Made by a program: the position numbers and the translations under genes. From Halomicrobium katesii DSM 19301 (lineage in GTDB: Archaea; Halobacteriota; Halobacteria; Halobacteriales; Haloarculaceae): a DNA stretch of 64,000 nt. Shown piece after piece: positions 43,419 to 52,028 of the stretch (position 1 is its first letter; each line of letters opens with the position of its first letter). The notes under the pieces are model-generated. The model saw only the letters and a program-made list of their open reading frames with translations, was not told the DNA's origin and did not search any database. The stretch covers positions 1,758,327-1,822,326 of the forward strand of contig NZ_KB905378.1 in the NCBI RefSeq assembly GCF_000379085.1, given 5' to 3'.

Positions 43419-43813
43419 TGTGAGAGGACCGCGTCTACGCCGCGTCGTTCGTTCGTCCGAATCGTGCCACCGTCGCCGACCGGCCGGTCGAGCGTGTCGT
43501 CGAGCTTGACCGACGCCCGCTGCCACAGGACCGCCTCCCGGTTCTCCGCGAGCCCGCTGAGGCTCTCGATAGCGTCCTCGTGCGCGTCGCTCCCGACGAA
43601 CGTCGCCCACTCGCTAAGGGTCTCGAACCCGAAGACGAACTTTACCTCCGGCGACATCCCCGTGTCGTTCTGGAACACCTCGAAGAACGCGACCGTCTCG
43701 TGGCTGACCCACTCGACGATATCCGCCGAGAGCCACGCGTCGAAGGCTTCGCGGCGGCTCGCCGGCACGTCGAACTCGATCTCGTAGACGTTGTGGCTGT
43801 CGAGCATGCTCAT
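43415..43813 (-). CDS. Small conserved-looking protein of the DMSO reductase operon
   Basis: 132 residues from ATG 43813 (an alternative ATG two codons later). The sequence begins YEIEFDVPASRREAFDAWLS, with HETVAFFEVFQNDTG and VKFVFGFETLSEWATFVGSD. This pattern suggests an ABM-like (dimeric alpha/beta barrel) fold, as in heme-degrading or monooxygenase-like small proteins. No Cys. It overlaps torD and mrp by ATGA on both sides, so it belongs to the same transcript. Role unknown. Confidence 0.72.
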   Translation of the reverse strand: MSMLDSHNVYEIEFDVPASRREAFDAWLSADIVEWVSHETVAFFEVFQNDTGMSPEVKFVFGFETLSEWATFVGSDAHEDAIESLSGLAENREAVLWQRASVKLDDTLDRPVGDGGTIRTNERRGVDAVLSQ

Positions 43814-44490
43814 CTGTCCTCCGCGAGTCGTTTGTGATGGCTGGTGACGACCGCCAGCGCCAGATCGAGCAGTCCCGCGTAGTACTCGTGGGGCTCCTCG
43901 CGCTGGAGACGGGCGTGATAGGCCGGCAGCCACTCGGTCAGGTGCTCGTCCAGCAGCCACCAGAGTGCGTCCCCGGTGTCGGGCTCGTCGGGGTCTCTGT
44001 CGCCGTCGTCCATCGCGACCAGTTCCCCGAGGAACTGGAGTTCGAGCCCCAGGTGGTCCGGGGGCTCGTTGCCGTGGGTGTCGTCCACGTCGAACCCGGC
44101 CCAGCGGTAGCCCTTCCGGATCTCGGTGGTCGTCTCGCTGTAGAAGCTCCCGTCGACGTACATCGACTCGTAGGGCGGATCGGGCGCGCGCTCGGAGACG
44201 CCCCGGAAGAGGTGGGTGTACGCCGTCCGGAGCGTCTCCGCGTCGGCGGTCGCACCGTCCTCGATCCGGTCCAGCGCCGCGTCGAACTCCGGCGGGAGGC
44301 GCTCGGCGTTGCAGCGCCACTCGCCCGCCCAGACCCCGACGGCGTCGACCCGTTCGCGCTCGGGTCGCGTCAGGAACTGCTCGCCCAGCACCCGGTAGAC
44401 CCGCGCGTCGATATCGCGGGCCGTCTCCGCTGGATCGCCCCCGACGCGATCGGTCACGACCGATCCAGCGTCGTCGTTGTGGTCGCTCAT
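43810..44490 (-). CDS. TorD/DmsD-family molybdoenzyme chaperone
   Basis: 226 residues, helical. EQFLTRPERERV, a central TLRTAYTHLFRGVSERAPDPPYESMYVDG (the family's PPYESVY-like motif), and DHLGLELQFLGELVAM are characteristic. It would bind the Tat leader of DmsA and hold the apo-enzyme until the molybdopterin is inserted. It overlaps the dmsC stop and the next gene's start by 4 nt each. Confidence 0.88.
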   Translation of the reverse strand: MSDHNDDAGSVVTDRVGGDPAETARDIDARVYRVLGEQFLTRPERERVDAVGVWAGEWRCNAERLPPEFDAALDRIEDGATADAETLRTAYTHLFRGVSERAPDPPYESMYVDGSFYSETTTEIRKGYRWAGFDVDDTHGNEPPDHLGLELQFLGELVAMDDGDRDPDEPDTGDALWWLLDEHLTEWLPAYHARLQREEPHEYYAGLLDLALAVVTSHHKRLAEDR

Positions 44491-45776
44491 TGGCTCGATT
44501 CGACTCCGTTCGTTGCGACGACTGGGAGCGTCTTGGCGAACACGAGCAGTCCGAGCGCGACCAGCGCCGTCGTCCCCATCAGGTTCAGCCACTCGTAGAT
44601 CGACGGCGTGTACGCGCCGACCGGGTACAGCAGATCGGGGTACATCAGGCCGCCGACAGTCAGCCACGTCTCCTGGTGGAGGACGCCGACGAGCATCACG
44701 CCGGCGAAGGCGACCGTTCCGAGGAGGCTGAACCGACCGAGCGCCTGCTGGACCACGAGGTAGACCGTCGGGAGGACGACCGCCGCGACGGCGAGCCACA
44801 GCAGCGGCGCGAGCGGACCCTGGAAGACCAGCGTCGAGACGTTCGGGTCGGCCATGTCGGCCGCGAACGTCCCCGTCTGGATCTCGTAGAAGACGCCCAG
44901 CATGTACGTGAACGCGAACGCGCCGGTGAACACGCCGAAGGTCCGGAGCGTCTCGTCGGTGAACACGTCGTCGAGGTCGTAGGCGAACCGCAGGATTCCG
45001 GCGACGAACAGCAGCGTCGCGGCACCGACGGTCATACTCCCCGCGAGGAACGTCGGCCCCTGAATCGCGCCGAACCAGTTGATGTTCACGCCGAAGGGCC
45101 CCCAGACGAACGGGACGAGACCGCCGCCGACCACCGGGATGAAGGTCAGCACGCCGGCGGCGAGCCACCAGCGCAGGCCCCGTCCCTCACTGTCGGCCGG
45201 TGCCTCGTAGCCGATCAGCAGCGCCTCGTAGACCGGCGAGAGGACCGACGGGAGCACGCCGTCGTGGTACAGCTCGTGGAGGTCTCGGCGGATCGACACG
45301 AGCAGGTACGCGATCGAGAGCAGGCCCAGTCCGGCCAGCAGGATGACGTCCCAGGCGATCGGCGACTCCAGTGGCAGGTAGAGCAGCGTGTTCAACACCC
45401 GGAACGGCTGGCCCAGGTCGAAGACGATGTGCAGGAAGCTCGCCATGAAGGCAAGCGGTGTCACGAGTTCCCCGATCCGGGCGTAGGGCTCGTACTCGTC
45501 CATCCCGAAGACCCGGACGATCGCCGACAGCGCGATCGCGCCGACACCCATCAGCGCCCACCAGGTGAACGCGCCGATGTCCAGCCCCCAGGGGACGCCC
45601 GCGTCGGTCCCCCAGTTGTCCAGGCCGGTGACGGCGTGGCCCTCGGTGAGGACGGTCACGAAGCTGTACACCATGCCGAGGACCAGCACGACAGCGAAGC
45701 CGACCATGGCGTAGTAGAGCCTGCCGGTGTCCTCGAGCGGTTCGGTCAGTCGCGTGCGTGCGGATGGAGTACTCAT
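44487..45776 (-). CDS. NrfD/DmsC-type membrane anchor subunit
   Basis: 429 residues, about ten helices, matching NrfD/PsrC family quinol-binding subunits. Features include TGRLYYAMVGFAVVLVLGMVY, the central FMASFLHIVFDLGQPFRVLNTLLY and a long C-terminal helix set (VALGLLVFAKTLPVVA). It anchors the catalytic dimer to the membrane and passes electrons from menaquinol. It overlaps dmsB by 4 nt on its upstream side and torD on the downstream side. Confidence 0.9.
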   Translation of the reverse strand: MSTPSARTRLTEPLEDTGRLYYAMVGFAVVLVLGMVYSFVTVLTEGHAVTGLDNWGTDAGVPWGLDIGAFTWWALMGVGAIALSAIVRVFGMDEYEPYARIGELVTPLAFMASFLHIVFDLGQPFRVLNTLLYLPLESPIAWDVILLAGLGLLSIAYLLVSIRRDLHELYHDGVLPSVLSPVYEALLIGYEAPADSEGRGLRWWLAAGVLTFIPVVGGGLVPFVWGPFGVNINWFGAIQGPTFLAGSMTVGAATLLFVAGILRFAYDLDDVFTDETLRTFGVFTGAFAFTYMLGVFYEIQTGTFAADMADPNVSTLVFQGPLAPLLWLAVAAVVLPTVYLVVQQALGRFSLLGTVAFAGVMLVGVLHQETWLTVGGLMYPDLLYPVGAYTPSIYEWLNLMGTTALVALGLLVFAKTLPVVATNGVESSQ

Positions 45777-46648
45777 TGGTTCACCTCCACGTCGGTCGAG
45801 CGACTCTCAGGCGGGTTCTGCTCGATCTCGATCGCTTCCTCCGGATCTTTGAACGTGTCTGCGCCCTCGATGGCGCGTGCATCGTCGCTCGGTTCGTCGC
45901 CGATGTAGACGATGTTCGGTTCGGTCCCGCGATCCTCCAGCAGCTTGAACGTCGACGAGGCGGACTTCTTTTCGAGGTGCTGGCGGGGTTCGCTCTCGGG
46001 GTCCTCCATGTCGCCGAACTTGATGGCGTCGACGGGACAGGTCTGCTGACAGGCCGTCGTCCCCTGCTCGCCGCGCTCCTCACTGTCCTGCCGGTGGACG
46101 CACATCGTACACTTGCTCATCACGCCCTCGGGCTGTGGCCCGGACATCTGCGTGCCGCGGGGCTCGACCGGCTCGTCGTGGATCGGGTCGTGCCACGGGG
46201 GCTTGCCCTCGCCGGGGTCCTCCTCGCCCAGCGCCTCGGCGAAGCTGCCCGAGCCGTGCATGTCGTCGCCGTCGTGTTCCCCGGAGCCGTAGCCGTACTG
46301 CGCTTCGTCGGGGTGCTGGAACTGCGCGTAGTTGACGCCGTAGGGACAGCCGATCTCGCAGTACCGACAGCCGATACACCGGTCGTAGTCCGTGAGGACG
46401 ATGCCGTCCTCCTCGCGTTTGAACCGCGCGCTGGTCGGACAGGCCGATGCACACGACGGCTCCGAGCAGTGCTGGCACGGTCGGGGCATGTTCGTCTGTT
46501 CGGTGTTCGGGTACTCGCCTTCCTCGTAGCGGAAGACGTGCATCCAGAACGCCCCGCGGGGCGTGGAGTTCTCGACCTTGCAGGACTCCATGCAGGCCCG
46601 ACAGCCGTAACACCGCTCTAAGTCGATCGCCATACCGAGTTGGGTCAT
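45773..46648 (-). CDS. DMSO reductase-type iron-sulfur subunit DmsB
   Basis: 291 residues. Four [4Fe-4S]-binding motifs are seen: CYGCRACMESC (Cys13 to 23), CQHCSEPSCASACP, CIGCRYCEIGCPYG and CTMCVHRQ...CQQTCP. A His-Asp/Gly-rich insertion (YGYGSGEHDGDDMHGSG) sits between the third and fourth clusters. It transfers electrons from DmsC to DmsA. Start and stop overlap neighbours by 4 nt (ATGA), showing translational coupling. Confidence 0.93.
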   Translation of the reverse strand: MTQLGMAIDLERCYGCRACMESCKVENSTPRGAFWMHVFRYEEGEYPNTEQTNMPRPCQHCSEPSCASACPTSARFKREEDGIVLTDYDRCIGCRYCEIGCPYGVNYAQFQHPDEAQYGYGSGEHDGDDMHGSGSFAEALGEEDPGEGKPPWHDPIHDEPVEPRGTQMSGPQPEGVMSKCTMCVHRQDSEERGEQGTTACQQTCPVDAIKFGDMEDPESEPRQHLEKKSASSTFKLLEDRGTEPNIVYIGDEPSDDARAIEGADTFKDPEEAIEIEQNPPESRSTDVEVNQ

Positions 46649-49398
46649 TCGCTGTCACCTCCTTTGGGTTCGACCTTCGCACGGACCTGGAACGCCTGGC
46701 CGTTGTCGAGGCCGAGATATCCGGGTCCGCTGGGAAGGATCGTGTTACAGTGCGGCCCCTCGTCGAGGGCCTCCGTCACGCTGTCTTTCCACGTTCCGTG
46801 ATGGGCCGGGAGACCGAGGGACCCGCGTTTGACGCCGTCCTGAACCATCACGACGCCCTCGGCGGTGTAGGTCTCGCCGGTCTGGGCGTTGTGGGTCTCG
46901 ATCGTCACCTCGTCGCCGGTCTCGACGCCGATGCGGTCGGCGTCCTCGGGGTTCAGCCGGATCGAAGAGCGCGGCGCGATCTCGTTGAGCAGCTTGTTCG
47001 TGCTCGTACGGGACTGCTTGTGCTCGATCTGGTGCCAGCTGAACAGCGTCAGGTCGTACTCGTCGGGCGACTCGTACATCGTCGGCTGTCGCCACGTCGG
47101 GAACGCGGTGTAGTCCTGGAGATAGGGGAACTCCGCCTCCGGGTCGTCGAACTCCGAGTCGGCGAACAGCTCGTCGACGCGCTCGCCGAGCCGGAACAGC
47201 GTCTCGCTGTAGAACTCGTGTTTGGCGTCGTAGGGGTTGAACTCGCCGTAGCCGTTGTCCATCCCCCACGTGTAGGCGTAGCGGTTGCCGCCGCCGACCT
47301 CCCACTCGTTGGTGATGACGTTGCCGTCGCGGAACCAGTCGAGGTCGTGGCCCTTCGTCCGCGCCCAGCGGTCGAGGCCATCGCGGAGGAACTCGCTCGG
47401 GTCCTCGGGGGCCTCGTCGACACCCGAATACGCGTACTCGGTGCCGTCGAGCCCGAGTTCGGCGTTGATGTCGGCGACGTACTCCTCGAAGGCGTCGACG
47501 GCCTTGGCCATCTCGATGAAGATCTCCGCGTCGGGCTTGCTGTCCCACAGCGGCTCCATCGAGGGGAACCGGATGTGCTCGATGTCGGCGTAGCCGTTCC
47601 AGCCGCCGGTCGGCCCCTGGAGCTTGTCGGCGGTCGCCGCCGGAAGCACGTAGTCGGCGGCGACGTCCGCCGTCGCGCTCATCCACGGGTCGACGACGAC
47701 GGTCGTGTCGACACTGCTCATGCTCTCGATGACCGTGTCGGTCTGGGGGGCCGAGTGGACGGGGTTGGCCATCTGGACGATCCACGCCATCTCCTCTGGC
47801 TCGTGGGGGAGGTTGTACTTGTCGGGGTTCGTCTGGCTGACGTGGCTCTGGGAGTAGGCCGTCGAGTCGATGGGGTGGAACATGCTCCCGCCCAGCGACG
47901 GTCCGTCCGGGTTCGGCGTGATCTTCTCGGGGTGGAACGCCTGATCGCGGAACGGCTGGCGGTAGTCCTGGGGCTCGGCGTACTTGCCCTTCCGGACACG
48001 CGTCGAGCCGACCACGTCGACCGCCCCGACCAGCATCGACGCGTGGTACTGGGCCATCGTCGTCTGGACGCCCATCTCCTGCTGGGCGACGTGGTAGCCG
48101 TGGGTGCCGACGGGCCGGTACGGGATCTCGATACCGTTCCGCTCGACGGTCGCGCCGATCTCGGCGTTCTCGCCCCAGTCGAGAGCGGTCTGTTCGATCT
48201 CGTCGGCTTCGAGGTCGGTGATCTCTGCGGCCCACTCTGGGTCGTACTGGGAGATCTGATCGAGGTACAGGTCGAAGGCCGGACGCGCTTCGACGCCGTC
48301 GACCTCGTAGGTGCCTTCCAAGGCGACGTTCTCCGGCGACGACGCCTCTTCGTGGGCGACCGCCTCACCGGCGGCTTCGTCCCAGACGAGTTCGCCGTCG
48401 GCCCACGTGTACTCCTCGCCGGGGTCCTCTGCGTCGTCGGTCCGGAGGATGTGGCCTTCCTCCTCGCCTTCGGTAGCGACGAGACACGGCGCGTTCGTCG
48501 CGGTCGTGAGGTACTCCTCGTCGATGTAGCCGTTCTCGACGAGGACGCTGTTGAACGCCAGCCAGAAGGCCATGTCCGTCCCCGGCTCGATCGGGAGCCA
48601 CGTGTCGGTGTAGGGGCCGGAGTTACGCCGTTGGGGGTCGATGGAGACGCTCTCCATCCCCTGGTCGTCGCGGGCGTCGGCGACCTGTTTGGGCCACGTG
48701 ATCTGACACATATGGGACCCGCCGCCCTGGGCGACGTTGTGGCCCCAACCGATGTAGTACTCGCAGTTCCGAAAGTCGGTCTCGGAGACCCCGTGCGTGG
48801 CGAACATCAGCTCCTGTGCGCGGTAGCCCGAGTCCGAGCAGGCCGCGCCGTGGCCGTACTTCTCCATGCTGCCGTACTTGTCGCTCGTGCCGGTCACCCA
48901 CGCATCCTCCTGCCACTGGGGCGATTTCTTCCGACCGACCTGGAAGACGACACGGCGGGGGTCGTCTTCGAGTTTCGCCTTCAGGTCCTCGCCGATCTCG
49001 TCCATCGCCTGCTCCCAGCTGATCTCTTCGAACTCGCCGAACTGGCCCTTGTCGTTCGTCCGCTTGAGCGGGGCCTTGATCCGGTAGGGGCTGTAGACCT
49101 GTTCGATCTGGGCCTGTCCCTTCGGACAGAGCGACCCATCGGTGCGCGGATCTTCCGGCTGACCCTCGTACTTGACGACGCGGTTCCCGACCTTCTTGGC
49201 GACTGCCCCACAGTCCTGTTTGCCGATCCAGCAGGCCGTCGGCACCTCCTCGTATTCGAGGGAGGTCGACTGTGCCTCCCCGAGCGACGTGAGGTGGGAG
49301 GCCGTCCCGCCGAGTCCGAGCGCCACCGCCGCCGCCCCGCCAGCTTTCATCGCATCGCGACGCGTCAGTTCGAGGTTGTCGTCGTCGTTGCGTAACAT
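46645..49398 (-). CDS. DMSO/TMAO reductase catalytic molybdopterin subunit DmsA
   Basis: 917 residues. Tat signal LTRRDAMKAGGAAAVALGLGG (residues 11-31), so it is folded inside and exported. The N-terminal cluster region ACWIGKQDC...GSLCPKG has only Cys56, Cys63 and Cys91; in the FS0 cluster of the family four Cys (or His) ligands are usual, and the second position here is Gly. The remainder holds the molybdopterin-binding domains (IGWGHNVAQGG; PLEPGTDMAFW-like; C-terminal MoCo-binding GVETGDEVTIETHNAQTGE). It reduces dimethyl sulfoxide and/or trimethylamine N-oxide. First structural gene of the operon after the small gene at 49400. Confidence 0.9.
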   Translation of the reverse strand: MLRNDDDNLELTRRDAMKAGGAAAVALGLGGTASHLTSLGEAQSTSLEYEEVPTACWIGKQDCGAVAKKVGNRVVKYEGQPEDPRTDGSLCPKGQAQIEQVYSPYRIKAPLKRTNDKGQFGEFEEISWEQAMDEIGEDLKAKLEDDPRRVVFQVGRKKSPQWQEDAWVTGTSDKYGSMEKYGHGAACSDSGYRAQELMFATHGVSETDFRNCEYYIGWGHNVAQGGGSHMCQITWPKQVADARDDQGMESVSIDPQRRNSGPYTDTWLPIEPGTDMAFWLAFNSVLVENGYIDEEYLTTATNAPCLVATEGEEEGHILRTDDAEDPGEEYTWADGELVWDEAAGEAVAHEEASSPENVALEGTYEVDGVEARPAFDLYLDQISQYDPEWAAEITDLEADEIEQTALDWGENAEIGATVERNGIEIPYRPVGTHGYHVAQQEMGVQTTMAQYHASMLVGAVDVVGSTRVRKGKYAEPQDYRQPFRDQAFHPEKITPNPDGPSLGGSMFHPIDSTAYSQSHVSQTNPDKYNLPHEPEEMAWIVQMANPVHSAPQTDTVIESMSSVDTTVVVDPWMSATADVAADYVLPAATADKLQGPTGGWNGYADIEHIRFPSMEPLWDSKPDAEIFIEMAKAVDAFEEYVADINAELGLDGTEYAYSGVDEAPEDPSEFLRDGLDRWARTKGHDLDWFRDGNVITNEWEVGGGNRYAYTWGMDNGYGEFNPYDAKHEFYSETLFRLGERVDELFADSEFDDPEAEFPYLQDYTAFPTWRQPTMYESPDEYDLTLFSWHQIEHKQSRTSTNKLLNEIAPRSSIRLNPEDADRIGVETGDEVTIETHNAQTGETYTAEGVVMVQDGVKRGSLGLPAHHGTWKDSVTEALDEGPHCNTILPSGPGYLGLDNGQAFQVRAKVEPKGGDSE

Positions 49399-49399
49399 C

Positions 49400-49633
49400 T
49401 TATTTCTCCGGTTTCGTCGGTCGGTCGTCGAGCCCGAACTCCGCCTGCACTTGCTCGTGATACTTCTCGTGGAACTCCTCCTGGCTCATCTCGCCGCGGG
49501 CGAGCCGAACCGCGTCCTTGCCCATCTCCTTGCCGAGTTCCGTGTCGTACTCGACATCGGCGAGTCGTTCTTCGGCCCAGTCGTCGAACTCCTCGTCGTC
49601 GATGTCCGGTGGCTGTTGGTGATCCCGATCCAT
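49400..49633 (-). CDS. Small DMSO-reductase operon protein (DmsE-like position)
   Basis: 77 residues, acidic, beginning MDRDHQQPPDIDDEEFDDWAE; the rest is helical (KDAVRLARGEMSQEEFHEKY). It has no Cys. Its stop lies 1 nt from the dmsA start. By position it corresponds to the dmsE gene of halobacterial dmsREABCD operons; the annotation '4Fe-4S ferredoxin N-terminal domain' for similar proteins is from memory. Function unknown. It has the operon promoter upstream. Confidence 0.72.
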   Translation of the reverse strand: MDRDHQQPPDIDDEEFDDWAEERLADVEYDTELGKEMGKDAVRLARGEMSQEEFHEKYHEQVQAEFGLDDRPTKPEK

Positions 49634-49670
49634 GGATTATCGTACCGGCCCTGCCACCATCCGCCCCACT

Positions 49671-49695
49671 CTGAATAATTCAGGCTTTTATATAC
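49671..49695 (-). promoter_or_regulatory. DMSO reductase operon promoter with palindrome
   Basis: Read on the minus strand, TATATAAAAG (49686-49695) is a strong TATA box 53-62 nt before the first start codon. The palindrome CTGAATAATTCAG (49671-49683) lies directly after it, between TATA and the expected transcription start. It is therefore a good repressor or activator site. Confidence 0.6.
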
Positions 49696-49776
49696 CGGTC
49701 CGAGAAAATCACGGAACTCGGGAGAAAAGTCGGCTGTTCGGCGTACTCGGCGAGAAAACGGCCAGCGGGCGGTCTG

Positions 49777-50106
49777 TTACTCCGCGAGGTCGTCGATCCA
49801 GGTCATCGCGGCCATCGCCTTCGGGAACCCCAGCGTCGGGATCGAGAGCAGCGCGACGTGATGGAGCGCCTCGGGGTCGATATCCTCTTCGAGCCCTCTG
49901 CGGACGTGCGAGTGGACAGCCCCCTCAGACTGGGAGCCGACGGCCAGCGCGAGCTTGACGAGCCGTTTCGTCTCGTCGTCGATCGGACCGGCCTCGGAGC
50001 AGGCCTTTCCGAGACCGGCGTACTGCTCCCACACGTCGGGATAGTCTTCGGCGAGCTCTCCTGCGGTCGACGGCAGTTCCTCCGGGGAATCTACTTGATC
50101 CGTCAT
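49777..50106 (-). CDS. Carboxymuconolactone decarboxylase/AhpD-like family protein
   Basis: 109 residues. LAEDYPDVWEQYAGLGKACSE, then KLALAVGSQSEGAVHSHVRRGLEEDIDPEALHHVALLSIPTLGFPKAM fits CMD-family proteins. The AhpD-type redox pair (CxxCxxxH) is changed to SxxAxxxH, so it is not a thiol peroxidase reductase of the usual type. It lies 140 nt upstream of the dms operon on the same strand and may be part of a separate transcript with dmsR or alone. Confidence 0.8.
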   Translation of the reverse strand: MTDQVDSPEELPSTAGELAEDYPDVWEQYAGLGKACSEAGPIDDETKRLVKLALAVGSQSEGAVHSHVRRGLEEDIDPEALHHVALLSIPTLGFPKAMAAMTWIDDLAE

Positions 50107-50184
50107 ACCGGAACATCGCCCAGTGACGAATTAATCGTTGGGGTGATTCCTGACGCGTAAAAATTTCGGCGTCGTCCGGCAGTA

Positions 50185-50847
50185 TCAGTCCACACTCGCC
50201 TCAGCGAACGCGGCCGTGGCGAGTTTCGACTCGACGTTGTTGAGCCGCTGGGTGAGGGCAGATTTCGAGATGTCGAGGTCGGCGGCGAGTTCGCCGAGCG
50301 ACGTCTCCCGCGGCGATTCGTAGTAGCCCGCTCCGATCGCTTTCGTGACCGCTTCGCGCTGTTTCTCCGTGACCTCGAAGAGGTCGAGGGTGACAGTGTT
50401 CCTGTTTCGCTCGACGGTCCCGTTCTCGATGCGCTTCAGTTGCCGGAGCCGGAGTCCGTCCGCGACGGCCTTCAGCGCGTCGACGAGTTCCGACAGGCGG
50501 TCGCGATCCGGTAGGAACGTCTCCAGAACGATCCGTTCGTCGGTGACGGCGCTCAGTTCCGGGACACAGCCGAACTCACCGAAGACGGCACAGGGACACG
50601 ATTCGTCGACGGTACTCGTCGTGTGCACGACTTCGGTGCAGTCGCTGTCGGGCTCGCAGTCACAGTCGCTCGTCTGCACTGTCGTGTCGGTGTGGCAGTC
50701 GTCGCCCGCGAACTGTTGCCTGATCTCGTCGACCCTACCGTCGAAGTCACCGAGGGGACAGTCGCTCTCCGGAGACGGATCGACCTCGAAGACGACGTAC
50801 AGGTCCCGCGTCGTGCTCTCGCGGTCGGTGGCTGTGTCCCCGGTCAT
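50185..50847 (-). CDS. DmsR-like Cys-rich Bat-type (HTH_10) regulator of DMSO respiration
   Basis: 220 residues. The C-terminal HTH_10 domain (VTEKQREAVTKAIGAGYYESP, then SLGELAADLDISKSALTQRLNNVESKL) binds DNA. The N-terminal half is Cys-rich: Cys30 (DCPLGD), 51, 62, 64, 70 and the CxCx7C group CPCAVFGEFGC (84, 86, 94), shared with the regulator at 16990. It probably holds a redox- or oxygen-sensitive cluster. Its place upstream of the operon matches halobacterial dmsR, the activator of dmsEABCD. Role from context and family. Confidence 0.85.
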   Translation of the reverse strand: MTGDTATDRESTTRDLYVVFEVDPSPESDCPLGDFDGRVDEIRQQFAGDDCHTDTTVQTSDCDCEPDSDCTEVVHTTSTVDESCPCAVFGEFGCVPELSAVTDERIVLETFLPDRDRLSELVDALKAVADGLRLRQLKRIENGTVERNRNTVTLDLFEVTEKQREAVTKAIGAGYYESPRETSLGELAADLDISKSALTQRLNNVESKLATAAFAEASVD

Positions 50848-50865
50848 GGCTCTCGTTTTTGGATA

Positions 50866-50894
50866 CGCCGGCCACTATAAAAAGCGTGCCGGCG
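50866..50894. promoter_or_regulatory. Promoter of dmsR-like gene bracketed by dyad
   Basis: Inverted arms CGCCGGC and GCCGGCG flank an A/T core, CTTTTTATAG on the minus strand, which is a TATA box about 27-36 nt before the start codon. The dyad spans the TATA box, so a protein bound there could block or assist transcription. Confidence 0.5.
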
Positions 50895-50935
50895 TTTCCA
50901 GCGGATTGAGGATTCCCCGTCGTGCACACTGCTGG

Positions 50936-50984
50936 TGAGACGGACTGCCGTCGATCCGGTAAAGAACTACAACCGTCCGTCTCA
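50936..50984. repeat. Palindromic element B, copy 7 (short form)
   Basis: 49 bp with ends TGAGACGG and CCGTCTCA; inside, AACTACAACCGTCC matches the right arm of other B copies. The central hairpin is missing. Its terminal TCA is the stop codon (TGA) of moaA on the minus strand. Confidence 0.75.
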
Positions 50985-52028
50985 GTCGTCGTCAGGTGTC
51001 GGGACCGGCTGATCGAGGTAGCGGTCGTTTCGAACCCACTCGCCGTCTTCCTCGACGAGATACTCCCCGTAGTAGGGGACGCGACTGGCGACCGTCTCTC
51101 GGAAGGCCGTCCGGATCTCCTCGCGAGACAGCTCGCCCATCGCGCGGTGGTCGTCGTGGCGGTTGAGACACCCCTTGAACTGTCCGTCGTGTGTCACGCG
51201 AACGCGGTGGCAGTTGGCACAGAACTCCGCGTTCTCGACCGGATCGACGATCTCGACCATCCCGTCCCCGGCCGCCGGACCGTCGGGGTCACCCGCCGCT
51301 ATCGTCGGTGTCTCGGCGTCGGCATCCTCGCCGACGTAGTAGCGCCGTCGGCCGTGCATCTCGCGGCGTTCGACGCGGTCGGCCCGGTCGGCCAGCCAGT
51401 CGTGGACCCGATCGATGTCGATCGCCCACTCGGGGTGACCGGCGATCTCCGGCATGTACTCGATGAGCTGGAGCTGAAGCCCGTCGTTGGCCGCGACGTG
51501 ATCGACCATCTGCGGGACGTACCCGGCGGTCGGTTCCATCACGACCATGTTGAGCTTGACCGGCGCAAGTCCGGCCCCGAGGGCCGCTTCGACGCCCTCG
51601 ATGACCTTGTCGTACGCACCGCTCTGCGTTAGCTCGGCGAACGCATCCGGATCGACCGCGTCCTGAGAGACGTTGACGCGTTCGAGGCCGGCGTCCGCGA
51701 GAGCGGCGGCCCGATCCGGCAGGAACGTTCCGTTGGTCGTCATCGAAACGTCCATGTCGTCGGGAGCGCGGCGGACGATCTCGACGAGATCCTGACGGAG
51801 CATCGGCTCGCCGCCGGTGAACTTCACGGTCTCGACGCCGAACTCGCGGACGACCTCGAGGAGCCGGATCACCTCGTCGGCCGTCATCTCCTCGTCCTGT
51901 GGGTCCATCGGCCCCCGCGTGTCGCCCAGACCTTCGTTGTGGCAGTAGACGCAATCGAAGTTGCACCGGTCGGTCAGCGATACGCGGATACCGGTGACCG
52001 CCCGTCCGTGATCGTCTTCGAGGGGCAC
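50982..52028 (-). CDS. moaA: GTP 3',8-cyclase MoaA (molybdenum cofactor biosynthesis)
   Basis: 348 residues, GTG start. Radical SAM motif [13 protein letters not shown] (CxxxCxxC) at residues 21-29 and [13 protein letters not shown]. The C-terminal cluster motif is [18 protein letters not shown] (CxxC-x14-C), which binds the second [4Fe-4S] and GTP. It starts molybdopterin synthesis, needed by the nearby DmsA. The C-terminus ends PTPDDD rather than the GG tail known from bacterial MoaA. The stop codon comes from element B7. Confidence 0.93.
   Translation of the reverse strand: MPLEDDHGRAVTGIRVSLTDRCNFDCVYCHNEGLGDTRGPMDPQDEEMTADEVIRLLEVVREFGVETVKFTGGEPMLRQDLVEIVRRAPDDMDVSMTTNGTFLPDRAAALADAGLERVNVSQDAVDPDAFAELTQSGAYDKVIEGVEAALGAGLAPVKLNMVVMEPTAGYVPQMVDHVAANDGLQLQLIEYMPEIAGHPEWAIDIDRVHDWLADRADRVERREMHGRRRYYVGEDADAETPTIAAGDPDGPAAGDGMVEIVDPVENAEFCANCHRVRVTHDGQFKGCLNRHDDHRAMGELSREEIRTAFRETVASRVPYYGEYLVEEDGEWVRNDRYLDQPVPTPDDD

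Noticed and set aside
43965..45908. 647-codon plus-strand frame opposite the torD and dmsC genes
   Set aside because: Arg-rich shadow translation without domains; the minus-strand genes are in a coupled operon.
46447..49395. 982-codon plus-strand frame opposite dmsA
   Set aside because: It is a GC-driven shadow with Arg/Val/Leu-rich, featureless translation; DmsA on the other strand has clear motifs.
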